A DNA stretch of 64,000 nucleotides from Microbacterium sp. SZ1 (GCF_002362255.1 NZ_LPVV01000040.1:124001-188000), one strand, 5' to 3'; counted from the first letter of the stretch, positions 1 to 8,582 are shown. Notes: generated by a model from the sequence alone, not told the origin. Numbers and translations: made by a program.

Positions 1-2372
1 CGCGCGCGGGTTTCGCGACGACGACGACCCTCGATTTCTCCTCGACGAGTGAGACGACCTGGCTGGACTTCATCGGGCTCTCCGTGGATCGCGTCGTCGT
101 CAACGGGGAGGAGCGCGACGTCGACTACGACGGTGCCCGCATCCAGCTTCGCGATCTCGCCGCCGACAACGTGGTGCGCGTCGAGGGCACTGGCGCGTAC
201 AGCCGCTCCGGCGAGGGGCTGCACCGGTTCCACGACCCCGCCGACGGACTCACCTACCTGTACACGCAGTACGAGCCGGCCGACTCCCGTCGCGTGATGG
301 CATGCTTCGAGCAGCCCGACCTCAAGGCGTCGTACACGTTCGTCGTCGATGCGCCGGCCGGGTGGCAGGTGCTGTCGAACCAGTCGGCGTCCTCCGTCGA
401 CGTGGGCGTCGGAGTGCAGCGCGTGGAGTTCGCCCCCACGCTTCCGATCTCGAGCTACATCACCTCGGTCGCTGCCGGCCCGTACACGAAGGTCGATGGC
501 GTCTGGCAGCGCGACGACCAGAGCGTCGACCTCGGCGTGTTCGTCCGCCAATCGCTCGCGCAGTACCTCGAATCCGACGAGATCCTCGAGATCACGCGAC
601 AGGGTCTGGACTTCTTCACGGATGCCTTCGCCTTCCCGTACCCGTGGGGCAAGTACGACCAGATCTTCGTTCCCGAGTACAACCTCGGCGCCATGGAGAA
701 CCCCGGGCTCGTGACCTTCACGGAGTCGTACCTGTCGCGCGGAGCGGCGACCGACGCCCAGCGTGCCGCCAGAGCGAACACGATCCTGCACGAGATGGCG
801 CACATGTGGTTCGGCGACCTCGTGACCATGAAGTGGTGGGACGACCTCTGGCTCAAGGAGTCGTTCGCCGACTACATGGGCGCTCACGCCTCGGCGGTGG
901 CGACCCGGTTCCATGACGCCTGGGTCACCTTCGCCTCTCGGCGCAAGGCCTGGGCATATCAGCAGGACCAGCTGCCCACCACGCATCCGATCGTCGCCGA
1001 CATCACCGACCTCGAGGCGGCGAAGCTCAACTTCGACGGCATCACCTACGCCAAGGGCGCCGCGGTGCTCAAGCAGCTCGTCGCCTTCGTCGGCGATGAC
1101 GCGTTCTTCGAGGGCGCCCGCCGGTACTTCGCGGCCAACGCCTACGGCAACACCACCCTCGACGACTTCCTCGTGCAGCTGAGCGCCGTCTCCGGCCGCG
1201 ACATGACGGAGTGGTCCCGCGCGTGGCTGCAGACCACCGGCCTCTCTACGCTCTGGCTCGAGCGCACGGCCGATGCCACGGTGCTCGTCCAGCAGGATCC
1301 GCGGCCGCACCGCCTGCGGATCGGCCTCTACGATCGCGTCGACGATCGCATCGTGCGGCGGGACCAGATCTCCCTCGACGTCTCCGATGAGCGCACCGAG
1401 ATCGAGCTCGCCGAGGCCGACCTCGTCCTCGTGAACGACGACGATCTCACCTACGCGAAGGTGCGCCTCGACGAGCGCTCGCTCGCCACGGTCGAGGAGT
1501 CCCTGTCGACGATCGAGGACCCGCTCGCTCGTGCGCTCGTGTGGTCGTCGCTGTGGAACGCCACGCGCGACGGCGAGCTGGCCGCCTCGCGATACACGGC
1601 GATCGTCCGTGCCCATGCTCCGGCGGAGTCGAACATCGGACTCCTCGTCGGCGTGCTCGCCAACGCGGCCTTCGCCATCCGCCATTTCGTCGCCGGCGAC
1701 CGCCGAGTCGATGAGCAGCGGCTCTGGGTGGAGGCGACGTGGCGCGCCCTTCAGGACGCCGACGCCGGGAGCGATGCGCAGCTCTCCTGGGCGCGGGCCC
1801 TTGCCGCGGCATCCGCCTTCGACGACGCTCGGCATCTCGAGGTAAGGGCGCTCCTCGACGGCGAAGTCCCCGAGGGTCTCTCTGTCGATCCGGACCTGCG
1901 CTGGCAGCTGCTCACAGGTCTCGTCACGACGGGGCATGCGGACGTCGCCGATATCGATCGCGAGGCAGAGTCCGATGACACCGGCAGCGGCCACACGGCG
2001 GCCCGTCGCGCACGAGCATCCCGCCCGGAGGCGTCGGTGCGTGCCGACGCCTGGCGGACGGCGTGGGACGACGAATCGCTGAGCAACGATCACCTGGACG
2101 CCGAGATCGCCGGGTTCCGTGCTGGCGGCCGACGCGACCTCATCGCCGGCTTCGACGACGAGTACTTCGCCCGAATCGCCGGCGTCTGGCGCACCAGGAG
2201 CATCGAGCTGGCACAGCGCCTCGTCGTCGGGATGTTCCCGGCGGCGGACTCGCTGGGGCCCGTGGACGCGTGGCTCGAGGAGAACCCCGACGCCCCTGCG
2301 GCGCTGCGACGGATCGTCGTGGAGCAGCGAGATCACCTCGCGCGCGATCTCCGCGTGCGCGCTGCTCAGTAG
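1..2372 (+). CDS. pepN: Aminopeptidase N (M1 family), 5' end missing
   Basis: Zinc aminopeptidase that removes N-terminal residues from peptides in the cytoplasm. The reading frame is open from base 3, so the N-terminus lies outside the window and about 789 residues are visible. The exopeptidase motif GAMEN is encoded at 687-701. The zinc site HEMAH is at 789-803, and the third ligand, the Glu of LKESF, lies 18 residues further on, giving the complete HEXXH-X18-E signature. The long C-terminal part (from about base 1450) resembles the ERAP1-like helical domain found in actinobacterial PepN. It ends 4 bases from the convergent kinase gene. Family assignment is secure; substrate range cannot be read from sequence. 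Confidence 0.95.
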   Translation, partial: RAGFATTTTLDFSSTSETTWLDFIGLSVDRVVVNGEERDVDYDGARIQLRDLAADNVVRVEGTGAYSRSGEGLHRFHDPADGLTYLYTQYEPADSRRVMACFEQPDLKASYTFVVDAPAGWQVLSNQSASSVDVGVGVQRVEFAPTLPISSYITSVAAGPYTKVDGVWQRDDQSVDLGVFVRQSLAQYLESDEILEITRQGLDFFTDAFAFPYPWGKYDQIFVPEYNLGAMENPGLVTFTESYLSRGAATDAQRAARANTILHEMAHMWFGDLVTMKWWDDLWLKESFADYMGAHASAVATRFHDAWVTFASRRKAWAYQQDQLPTTHPIVADITDLEAAKLNFDGITYAKGAAVLKQLVAFVGDDAFFEGARRYFAANAYGNTTLDDFLVQLSAVSGRDMTEWSRAWLQTTGLSTLWLERTADATVLVQQDPRPHRLRIGLYDRVDDRIVRRDQISLDVSDERTEIELAEADLVLVNDDDLTYAKVRLDERSLATVEESLSTIEDPLARALVWSSLWNATRDGELAASRYTAIVRAHAPAESNIGLLVGVLANAAFAIRHFVAGDRRVDEQRLWVEATWRALQDADAGSDAQLSWARALAAASAFDDARHLEVRALLDGEVPEGLSVDPDLRWQLLTGLVTTGHADVADIDREAESDDTGSGHTAARRARASRPEASVRADAWRTAWDDESLSNDHLDAEIAGFRAGGRRDLIAGFDDEYFARIAGVWRTRSIELAQRLVVGMFPAADSLGPVDAWLEENPDAPAALRRIVVEQRDHLARDLRVRAAQ

Positions 2373-2376
2373 GCGC

Positions 2377-3261
2377 TCAGGAGGACGTGAGTTCCCCCGC
2401 CGCGCGCTCGCCCAGAGCGCGCAGCGCGGGGCGGTCGTCGCTCTCGGTGAGGAACACCGCCGCCAGGTAGGCCGCCCAGGCGCGAGCGCGCACCCACGTG
2501 TCGTCGTCGTATCGCCCCGCCGTGGCTTCCCTGAACGCAGATCGGCCCGCATGGTCGAAGAGGAGCCAGCCCGCCGCGAGGTCGTAGGCGGGGTCGCCGG
2601 ACGTGACGTCGCCGAAGTCGATGAGCGCTGCCAGCGAACCGTTCATGATGAGGATGTTGCCCGGGTGCAGGTCGCCGTGGATCCACACTTTCTCGGACGC
2701 GGAAGACGCCGTGAGACCGGCATCCCATGCGGACTGCATCGGCTGCGCGTCACCGAGTCGCACGAGTCGCGCCCGCATCGCCTCGTCTCGCTCAGCGAGA
2801 GCAACGCCGCGCACCGGATTCCCCGGCGCATCGGCAGGCGCAGGCCGGTGCAGGGCGCCGAGAGCCGCGGCCAACATCGGCGCCCACGGGGCGTTGGCCT
2901 GCATGCTCAGCCCGAGGGCCGGCGTGCCGTCGATCCAGGGCACCACCGACCACGGCCAGGGGAACGCCTCGGTCGGGGCGCCGACGATCAGCGGAACCGG
3001 CGTGCGGATGCCGAGCACGGCCAGACGCGGGCCCAGCACCGGGAGCGCCCGCTGCTCGTGCCGGATCAGCGAAGAAGCGAGCGCCCGCCGCGGCAGACGC
3101 ACGGCGAGCTCGTCGCCGAGTCGCCAGATCGCGTTGTCCCAGCCCTCCGCGACCTTGCGCAGCGGAAGACCCGCGAGCCGTGCCGAGTCCTCCTGGCCGC
3201 GCAGAAGCGCGCGGATCTCGTCTTCGTCGAGTGCGAGTTCGGCGGCGGGGGAGTCCGCCAC
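2377..3261 (-). CDS. APH-family phosphotransferase (aminoglycoside/small-molecule kinase fold)
   Basis: Predicted ATP-dependent small-molecule kinase of the aminoglycoside phosphotransferase/choline kinase fold, 294 residues. The catalytic loop reads WIHGDLHPGN, with the catalytic Asp in HGD, followed by the metal-binding LIDFGD and the typical DPAYDLA tail. I chose the GTG at 3261, two bases after the stop of the metallo-hydrolase gene, because longer frames run through that gene and the family N-terminus begins about here. The two minus-strand genes probably form one transcript. APH-fold proteins in soil actinobacteria include antibiotic kinases but many act on sugars or metabolites, so resistance should not be assumed. 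Confidence 0.85.
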   Translation of the reverse strand: MADSPAAELALDEDEIRALLRGQEDSARLAGLPLRKVAEGWDNAIWRLGDELAVRLPRRALASSLIRHEQRALPVLGPRLAVLGIRTPVPLIVGAPTEAFPWPWSVVPWIDGTPALGLSMQANAPWAPMLAAALGALHRPAPADAPGNPVRGVALAERDEAMRARLVRLGDAQPMQSAWDAGLTASSASEKVWIHGDLHPGNILIMNGSLAALIDFGDVTSGDPAYDLAAGWLLFDHAGRSAFREATAGRYDDDTWVRARAWAAYLAAVFLTESDDRPALRALGERAAGELTSS

Positions 3262-3263
3262 CG

Positions 3264-3902
3264 TCAGAGATCGAGCGAGTCGTTGGGCTCGAGCGCGAAG
3301 AACTCGCCGCCGTTCTGCTCGGTCGCCCACTGCAGGCGCTGACGGTGCATCGTCTTGCCGGCGACCGACAGCGTCATGTCGTGCGTGCCGAAGGCGCGGC
3401 GCGGCTTGACGGCGAGCACGTAGTCCATCGCCTCGCCGATCTTCAGCCACGGTGCGCCGAGCGGGGCCGCGAGCGTGCCCACCTCCACGCCCTCCGGGAC
3501 GGCATACGAGTCGCCGGGGTAGTAGAACTCACCGTCGACGAGCACGCCCACGTTCTCGGGCACGGGCAGAGACGAGTGGATGACCTCGTGCGTCCCTCCG
3601 AAGAATCGCAGCTCGAACGATCCCGCTGTCACGGTGTCACCCGGTGCGACGACCGTGATGTCGTATCCCTCGGCCGCCTTCGCGACACCGGCAGGCCCGA
3701 AGATCGGCGTGCCGGGAGCGGCGCGCAGAATCCGGTCGAGGTGTTCGGGCGTCCAATGATCGGGGTGCTCGTGCGTGAGGACGACCGCCACGAGGCCGCT
3801 GAGGTCGTCGAGCGGGCTGGTGAAGGAGCCAGGATCGATCAGCAGGACGTCGGCGCCCTTGTCGATGCGGAGAGCGGCATGTTCGAATTTCGTGACGCGC
3901 AT
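3264..3902 (-). CDS. MBL-fold metal-dependent hydrolase (UlaG-like)
   Basis: Small metallo-beta-lactamase-fold hydrolase, about 212 residues. The metal-binding motif THEHPDH is at residues 43-49 counted from the ATG at 3902. Further His and Asp residues near FFGGTHEV and YPGDSYAV fit the remaining ligands of the family. A TTG 12 bases upstream is also in frame, but it abuts the GGAG that could serve as ribosome site, so the ATG at 3902 is preferred. It lies directly upstream of the APH-fold kinase and is probably co-transcribed with it. Related proteins include L-ascorbate-6-phosphate lactonase and uncharacterised hydrolases; the substrate is unknown. Confidence 0.83.
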   Translation of the reverse strand: MRVTKFEHAALRIDKGADVLLIDPGSFTSPLDDLSGLVAVVLTHEHPDHWTPEHLDRILRAAPGTPIFGPAGVAKAAEGYDITVVAPGDTVTAGSFELRFFGGTHEVIHSSLPVPENVGVLVDGEFYYPGDSYAVPEGVEVGTLAAPLGAPWLKIGEAMDYVLAVKPRRAFGTHDMTLSVAGKTMHRQRLQWATEQNGGEFFALEPNDSLDL

Positions 3903-3987
3903 GAGCCGAGTCAACTCCGTTGCGATCGGTCTCGCAAACGGCTTGACAGCACGCCACGCCCGGGATCCCGCTCTCTCCGGCCTCGAT

Positions 3988-4017
3988 TTGGCGCAGTGAG
4001 AATCGCCGTGGCATACT
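3988..4017 (+). promoter_or_regulatory. Probable promoter of tRNA-Glu
   Basis: A TTGGCG (3988-3993) and a CATACT (4012-4017) are separated by 18 bases and sit about 38 bases before the mature tRNA 5' end. Spacing and hexamers fit a housekeeping sigma promoter. Transcription would start near 4024, leaving a short 5' leader for RNase P. Confidence 0.6.
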
Positions 4018-4054
4018 TGAACGGTTGTTGCGGGACGGAAACGCTCCGCAAGAC

Positions 4055-4127
4055 GGCCCCATCGTATAGCGGCCTAGTACGCCGCCCTCTCACGGCGGTA
4101 ACGCGGGTTCGAATCCCGCTGGGGTCA
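4055..4127 (+). tRNA. tRNA-Glu (anticodon CTC)
   Basis: All four arms can be drawn. The acceptor stem is GGCCCCA (4055-4061) with TGGGGTC (4120-4126, one G-T pair), and the discriminator base is A at 4127. The anticodon stem CCGCC/GGCGG encloses the loop CTCTCAC, so the anticodon is CTC, reading GAG. The T arm is GCGGG-TTCGAAT-CCCGC. CCA is not encoded. No integrase or duplicated 3' end lies nearby, so there is no sign that this tRNA is an integration site. Confidence 0.96.
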
Positions 4128-4136
4128 CACAACACG

Positions 4137-4166
4137 CGAAAGCCCTCGGTTCTCCGAGGGCTTTCG
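4137..4166. terminator. Intrinsic terminator after tRNA-Glu
   Basis: A perfect 13-bp stem (4137-4149 with 4154-4166) closes a TTCT loop; the arm ends in CTTTCG. It lies 9 bases past the tRNA and 50 bases past the stop of the convergent acyltransferase gene, so it can serve both strands. Confidence 0.85.
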
Positions 4167-4216
4167 TCGTCTCCGCAGGCGGAGCCGTTGCCGAGCGCCG
4201 GCACCCTCCGGGGGAA

Positions 4217-5548
4217 TCAGGTGTTCGGCCGGCCGGCCGGCCGCGTCGATCCCGTGAGCCACAGAGCGACGACCGTGCAGGCCAGCGAGAGCGCCGCGAG
4301 CGGGAAGTCCAGGCCGTACGTCGTGATCGCGATGATCGGGGCGATGAACACCACGACGGCGAGCACGCAGATGCGCATTCCGGGGAACCGCGGGAGGCCG
4401 GGGCGCGGCGCCGCCTCGAACCGTACGAGCCACAGCGATGCCGCCCACACGACCGCGAGGACGAGCAGCAGGAAGAGCGGACGCGTCCACCACCAGACCG
4501 CACCGCCCGGTGCGGGCATCGGCACAGGTAGCAGCAGCTCGATGCCGATCAGCATCATGATGATCGGCAGGTGCCAGAGGTAGATGGTCATCAGGCGCGA
4601 GCCGATGACGAACACCGCACCCTGCGCGGCCCTGGTCTCCATCAGTGCCGTGAGGGGCCTGTGCAGCAGGGTGAGACCTGCCGCCTGGATCGCGGCGAGA
4701 ACGGCCATCGGCGTGGTCGGCGGCCACTGGTTGCCGAGCATGCTCCACGAGTACCCGTCGAGCGAGACGAGGCCCCAGAGCGCCAGATACCCGCCGATCA
4801 TGACGAACACCAGCTGCCACCACGACCGTCGCGAGAACCAGCCGTCGAAGAGGAAGAAGCCGACCTGTTGCGCGAACAGCCAGACGAACACGATGTTCGG
4901 CACCCCGAAGAGCTCCTGCCCGGCGCCGTACCCCTCGGGAGGAACGGGGTGGATGCCGAGCAGACCGCCGACCACGATGTAGCGGAACCCGTCGACGAGC
5001 AGAGCGAGGCCGAGCAGCACGAGCAGCACGCGCGCGCCGTGCTTCTCGTGCAGACGCATCATCGTCGGTGCGGCCGCCTGCACGATCAGATACGCGGCGA
5101 GGAACCACAGGGGAGAGCCCACTCCGACCGCGACGACGTCCACGAGCGCTGGATCGATGCCGAGCAGGCGGACGGCACCCAGCGCGACCGTGAAGAAGAC
5201 GAACAGCGGTACGGCAGGACGAGCGAGGCGCGCCAGGCGGACGCGCACGAACGAGTCGGCGCTCTCCCCGCGGCGCTGCGCGGAGCGCCATCCGGCGCGG
5301 GCCGCATAACCGCCGACGACGAAGAAGAGCGGCATGATGTTGGCCACCCAGGTCGCGGCGCTGAACCAGGGCTGCGCCTCGACGGTCCGCTCGATCAGGA
5401 GCGAGCCGTCCGGTGCCCGGCCGACTCCCGTGAAGAGGATGTGCACGAACACGACGAGCACGACGCAGGCGACGCGGGCGAGGTCGAGGGTGAGGTCACG
5501 TCCGACCGGAATCGCGCGGGCGGTCGTGTCGGTGGCGGCACTGCTCAT
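4217..5548 (-). CDS. Acyltransferase 3 family integral membrane protein
   Basis: Predicted membrane O-acyltransferase (acyltransferase 3 / OafA-WecH type), 443 residues with about ten hydrophobic segments. The N-terminal part carries RDLTLDLARVACVVLVVFVH, the position where this family has its conserved Arg-His motif before the first membrane span. Such proteins move acetyl or other acyl groups onto cell-surface polysaccharides, peptidoglycan or small molecules; the acceptor is unknown. The frame is open further upstream, but the ATG at 5548 is preferred because a TAGAGT -10 box (5556-5561, minus strand) ends seven bases before it, giving a leaderless transcript. A terminator of the preceding gene lies upstream at 5618-5648, so it is monocistronic. 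Confidence 0.85.
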   Translation of the reverse strand: MSSAATDTTARAIPVGRDLTLDLARVACVVLVVFVHILFTGVGRAPDGSLLIERTVEAQPWFSAATWVANIMPLFFVVGGYAARAGWRSAQRRGESADSFVRVRLARLARPAVPLFVFFTVALGAVRLLGIDPALVDVVAVGVGSPLWFLAAYLIVQAAAPTMMRLHEKHGARVLLVLLGLALLVDGFRYIVVGGLLGIHPVPPEGYGAGQELFGVPNIVFVWLFAQQVGFFLFDGWFSRRSWWQLVFVMIGGYLALWGLVSLDGYSWSMLGNQWPPTTPMAVLAAIQAAGLTLLHRPLTALMETRAAQGAVFVIGSRLMTIYLWHLPIIMMLIGIELLLPVPMPAPGGAVWWWTRPLFLLLVLAVVWAASLWLVRFEAAPRPGLPRFPGMRICVLAVVVFIAPIIAITTYGLDFPLAALSLACTVVALWLTGSTRPAGRPNT

Positions 5549-5555
5549 GCCGACG

Positions 5556-5561
5556 ACTCTA
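5556..5561 (-). promoter_or_regulatory. -10 box of the acyltransferase gene (leaderless)
   Basis: TAGAGT on the minus strand ends seven bases before the ATG at 5548, so transcription should begin at or next to the start codon. No clear -35 was seen. Confidence 0.55.
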
Positions 5562-5617
5562 GCGGCGTGCGTCGTCACGACCCCGTTCACCGTCATCGAT
5601 GCATCGACGGTCAGCGA

Positions 5618-5648
5618 AGGAGGGCCGCCCCGCACGGACGGCCCTCCT
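5618..5648 (-). terminator. Terminator of the sigma factor-DUF4349 operon
   Basis: A 10-bp perfect stem (5618-5627 with 5639-5648) with an 11-base loop lies 22 bases beyond the stop of the DUF4349 gene. There is no U-run on the minus-strand side, so termination may be weak or factor-assisted. Confidence 0.6.
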
Positions 5649-5670
5649 CTCTCCTTGCGCCGTGCGCGTG

Positions 5671-6780
5671 TCAGTCCTCAGTCGGCGCAGGCGCGGCATC
5701 CGCTCGCGCGAGGCGACGCCGGCGACGAGTGCGACGGACGAACCACACCACCAGCACGATCACCGCGGCGACCGCGAGCCACGGGAGGAGGAATCCGACA
5801 GCGATCACCAGCGCATTGAGCGAGACCACGAGGCCGTTCCATCCGGCGAGGACGCCGTCGCCGAAACCGGCGGGGTCGGCGGTGGTCGGTGCGTTCGCCT
5901 TCGTGAGCTGCACCTGCACGCTCGACATCGCGACCTGGTCGTCGAGAGCGGCGAGCTGCTGCTCGTACGACTCGAGCTGTGCCTGGCGGTCGGTGAGGGC
6001 CACCTCGGCCTCGATGAGCTCCGAGACGCTGCCCGACTGCGCCATGAGCTCTGTGAGCCGCTGCACCGACGCCCTCGTGGCGTCGACGCGGGCTCGCAGA
6101 TCAATCGCGGTCGAGGTGACATCCTGCTTCGAGATCGACGACGAGACGACCTCACCGGAGTCGCCGAGCTCGTCGATCACCGCGGTCAGGTCGGCGGACG
6201 GAACACGGATGCTGATCCAGCCGTACCCGGAAGCCGGCGGCGCGGGCATCGACGTGTCGTCGACCGAGGAACTCCTGCCGACCTCGGTGCTCTCGACGTG
6301 ACCGCCCCGTGACTCCGCGAGCGCACTGATCTCGTCGGCCGCCTTCGCGATGTCCTTCACCTCGAGCGTGACGTATCCGGTCGCGATGATCTCGCGGTCG
6401 GCTCCGTCGACCGCGCCCGGAGCGTTCGCGGAAGCGTCTGCCCCCGGCGCGGCTTCCGAGAGACCCTGCGGAGCACTGCGATCGGGTGAGATGGCGCTCG
6501 AGTCCTGCGCTGTGCCGCCCGTGAGCATCTCACCGCTCTCCGCCGTGCTCGTCGCGCTCCCGCCGACGCTGTCGAGGATGGGCGGCGTCACAAGCACTCC
6601 GACGACGAAGGCGGCGGCGATGCCGGCGCCGGTCAGCCAGCGGCGGCGGCGCGCACCCGACCGGTCGGCGACCGGCGCGGGGCGAGGCCGTTCCTCGGCG
6701 ATCTCGGCGAAGACCGCGCGCTCGATGCGGGCGACGGCGTCGTCCGAGAGCTCAGGCAGGTCAGGGGTCTTGTCGTTCAT
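5671..6780 (-). CDS. DUF4349 membrane protein, coupled to an ECF sigma factor
   Basis: A 369-residue protein of the DUF4349 family. From the N-terminus there is an Asp/Glu-rich cytoplasmic stretch of about 60 residues, a membrane segment around GIAAAFVVGVLV, then an extracytoplasmic Ser/Ala-rich linker. The DUF4349 domain follows, starting near REIIATGYVTLEV, with a long coiled-coil part rich in Arg, Glu and Gln. A second strong hydrophobic span lies near the C-terminus, followed by a basic tail. The ATG overlaps the sigma-factor stop as ATGA, so the two are translated together. That position is typical of anti-sigma factors, and the short cytoplasmic N-terminus would suit sigma binding, but no zinc anti-sigma motif (HXXXCXXC) is present; the anti-sigma role is inference. 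Confidence 0.85.
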   Translation of the reverse strand: MNDKTPDLPELSDDAVARIERAVFAEIAEERPRPAPVADRSGARRRRWLTGAGIAAAFVVGVLVTPPILDSVGGSATSTAESGEMLTGGTAQDSSAISPDRSAPQGLSEAAPGADASANAPGAVDGADREIIATGYVTLEVKDIAKAADEISALAESRGGHVESTEVGRSSSVDDTSMPAPPASGYGWISIRVPSADLTAVIDELGDSGEVVSSSISKQDVTSTAIDLRARVDATRASVQRLTELMAQSGSVSELIEAEVALTDRQAQLESYEQQLAALDDQVAMSSVQVQLTKANAPTTADPAGFGDGVLAGWNGLVVSLNALVIAVGFLLPWLAVAAVIVLVVWFVRRTRRRRRLARADAAPAPTED

Positions 6781-7358
6781 GCGTCGCTCGCTTCCTTGAC
6801 GGCACCCCGCAGGTGGGTGCGCACTCGCGAGAGACGATTCCGAACGACCGCGTGGCTCACTCCGAGATGTTCGGCAGCGGCCTGGTAGGCGTATCCCTCG
6901 GCCGCGCAGAGCCGGAAGATCTCCCGGTCGAGTTCGCCGAGCGTTCCGACCTCCTCGGCGATCCGGTCGGCCAGGGCCGCCGTGATCACCTGCTCCTCGA
7001 CGCTCACCGTCGCGGGCAGCGTCTCGTCGACGGCGTCCGCGGTGTGGGCCTGGTCGCGGCGACGCTGGCGCAGGCGGTTGGCCGCCTGGAACCGGCAGAT
7101 CGTCGCGAGCCACGGCAGGACGGAATCTCCCTGCAGCTCGAGTCCTGGCAGCTTGCGCCACGCGGTCACGAAGGTCTCCTGCGTCACATCCTCGGCATCG
7201 GGCGCCGAGCCGAGGATGCCGTGGGCGATCCAGTAGACCGGTCGCACGTACGAGCGGTACAGCTCGCGGAAGGCGCGTTCGTCGCCCGCTGCGGCCTGCG
7301 CCACCCATCTCTGATCACTCGTGTGCACGGCATCCTGCTTCCGTTCGGTGTCTCTCAC
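6777..7358 (-). CDS. ECF-type RNA polymerase sigma factor
   Basis: Extracytoplasmic-function sigma factor of 193 residues. Region 2 contains DAEDVTQETF (54-63), the part that recognises the -10 element and core polymerase. A linker of about 45 residues follows, and region 4 carries a helix-turn-helix at about 158-180 (YQAAAEHLGVSHAVVRNRL) for the -35 element. The preferred start is the GTG at 7358; a second in-frame GTG at 7328 has no better signals. It overlaps the DUF4349 gene by four bases. A GGAAC on the minus strand near 7408-7413 resembles ECF -35 elements, but no matching CGTT/CGTC lies at the right distance, so autoregulation is only suspected. Confidence 0.92.
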   Translation of the reverse strand: MRDTERKQDAVHTSDQRWVAQAAAGDERAFRELYRSYVRPVYWIAHGILGSAPDAEDVTQETFVTAWRKLPGLELQGDSVLPWLATICRFQAANRLRQRRRDQAHTADAVDETLPATVSVEEQVITAALADRIAEEVGTLGELDREIFRLCAAEGYAYQAAAEHLGVSHAVVRNRLSRVRTHLRGAVKEASDA

Positions 7359-7443
7359 CCGGAAAGTGTCGGCGAACGCCTCATCGTCTCAGAATCAGCC
7401 GACGGGTGTTCCATCACGAGCCGGGGTCTAGCATGGACTACTG

Positions 7444-7566
7444 CGAGAGGGAGTATCCCGGACCCGCGCGTAACGTCATCACGAGCATCGGCGAAGCTGC
7501 TCCGGGCGCGCGACGCACCAGTGTGCGGGGGAGAGACTTTCGGTTCTTTCCCTGCCTTCCGAAAGG
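7444..7566 (+). ncRNA. yybP-ykoY (manganese) riboswitch in the terC leader
   Basis: The two conserved blocks of this class are visible: GGAGTA (7450-7455) directly after the 5' strand of P1, and GAGACTTT (7533-7540). P1 can form from CGAGAG (7444-7449) and CTTTCG (7537-7542). The same 3' strand CTTTCGG (7537-7543) is also perfectly complementary to CCGAAAG (7559-7565), which contains the GAAAGG ribosome site 11 bases before the GTG at 7578. The pairings exclude each other: metal-bound P1 would free the ribosome site, so the predicted logic is manganese ON at translation. yybP-ykoY elements are known to precede terC/alx genes; the switch mechanism here is my inference. Confidence 0.78.
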
Positions 7567-7577
7567 TCCCCGCGACT

Positions 7578-8582
7578 GTGGACATCCCCCTCTGGTTCGA
7601 GATCACCTCGATGGTGGCGCTGAGCCTCATCCTCATCGGCGATCTGCTGCTCATCCGGCTGCGCCCGCACATCCCGTCCACGAAGGAGTCGACCCTCTGG
7701 GTGGCCTTCTACGTCGGACTCGCTCTGCTCTTCGCCGTGATCCTCGGCAATGTCGCCGGATGGCGCAACGCCGGCGACTTCATCACGGGCTGGGCGCTGG
7801 AGTACAGCCTCTCGGTCGACAACCTCTTCGTCTTCGTGCTGATCATGGCGCAGTTCGCGGTCCCGAGGCGGCTCCAGCAGCAGGTTCTCATGGTCGGCAT
7901 CATCATCGCGCTCGTGCTGCGTGGCGCCTTCATCCTCGTGGGTGTCACGATCATCGAGCACTTCTCGCCGATCTTCTACATCTTCGGCGCCTTCCTCATC
8001 TACACCGCGATCAAGCAGGCGATGCCCGAGGGCGAGCACGACGACGACGTGAAGCGGGAGAACTTCATCGTGCGGCTGCTGCGTCGCCGCATCGACATCA
8101 GCGAGACGTACGACGGCTCGAAGATCCGCACCACCGTGGACGGGAAGCGGATGTGGACGCCGATGGTCATCGTGTTCATCACGATCGGCGTCACCGACCT
8201 CATCTTCGCGATCGACTCGATCCCCGCGATCTTCGAGATCACCACCAACGGCTTCCTCGTGTTCGCGGCGAACATCTTCGCGCTCATGGGTCTCCGTCAG
8301 CTCTACTTCCTGCTCGGCGATCTGCTCGACCGCCTGCGGTACCTGCACTACGGCATCGCGGTCATCCTCGGCTTCATCGGCGTCAAGCTCATCCTGCATG
8401 CCCTGCACGAGAACGAGCTGCCGTTCATCAACGGCGGCGAGCACGTCGAATGGGTGCCCGACATCGACAACCTCGTGTCCCTCGGCGTGATCGTCGTATC
8501 GATGGCCGTGGCGACGATCGCGAGCCTCATCGCCTCCTCACGGGAGAAGCGCGCGGTGACCCGGAGCGCATCGGTGGAGTGA
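7578..8582 (+). CDS. TerC/Alx-family integral membrane protein, probable Mn2+ exporter
   Basis: A 334-residue membrane protein with about eight to nine spans. The two family signatures are EYSLSVDN (75-82) and VTDLIFAIDSIPA (205-217); their Asp and Asn residues lie within membrane segments and are thought to bind the metal ion. A charged cytoplasmic loop with EGEHDDD sits near residue 152. TerC/Alx proteins export manganese and, in some bacteria, help metallate exported enzymes. The start is a GTG with GAAAGG 11 bases upstream; that site is enclosed in the riboswitch described above, which supports a manganese role. It is followed by a convergent gene six bases later. Confidence 0.92.
   Translation: MDIPLWFEITSMVALSLILIGDLLLIRLRPHIPSTKESTLWVAFYVGLALLFAVILGNVAGWRNAGDFITGWALEYSLSVDNLFVFVLIMAQFAVPRRLQQQVLMVGIIIALVLRGAFILVGVTIIEHFSPIFYIFGAFLIYTAIKQAMPEGEHDDDVKRENFIVRLLRRRIDISETYDGSKIRTTVDGKRMWTPMVIVFITIGVTDLIFAIDSIPAIFEITTNGFLVFAANIFALMGLRQLYFLLGDLLDRLRYLHYGIAVILGFIGVKLILHALHENELPFINGGEHVEWVPDIDNLVSLGVIVVSMAVATIASLIASSREKRAVTRSASVE

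Noticed and set aside
2377..3261. APH-fold kinase as an antibiotic resistance gene
   Set aside because: The catalytic motifs only define the fold. Nothing in the sequence or neighbours (a metallo-hydrolase) points to an aminoglycoside, and there is no mobile context.
3903..3914. TTG at 3914 as the start of the MBL-fold hydrolase
   Set aside because: The GGAG that could serve as ribosome site is immediately adjacent to the TTG, with no spacing. The ATG at 3902 gives a normal distance and a normal family N-terminus.
4055..4127. tRNA-Glu as an integration hotspot
   Set aside because: No duplicated tRNA 3' end, integrase or composition shift was seen in the flanks; the neighbours are ordinary genes and a terminator.
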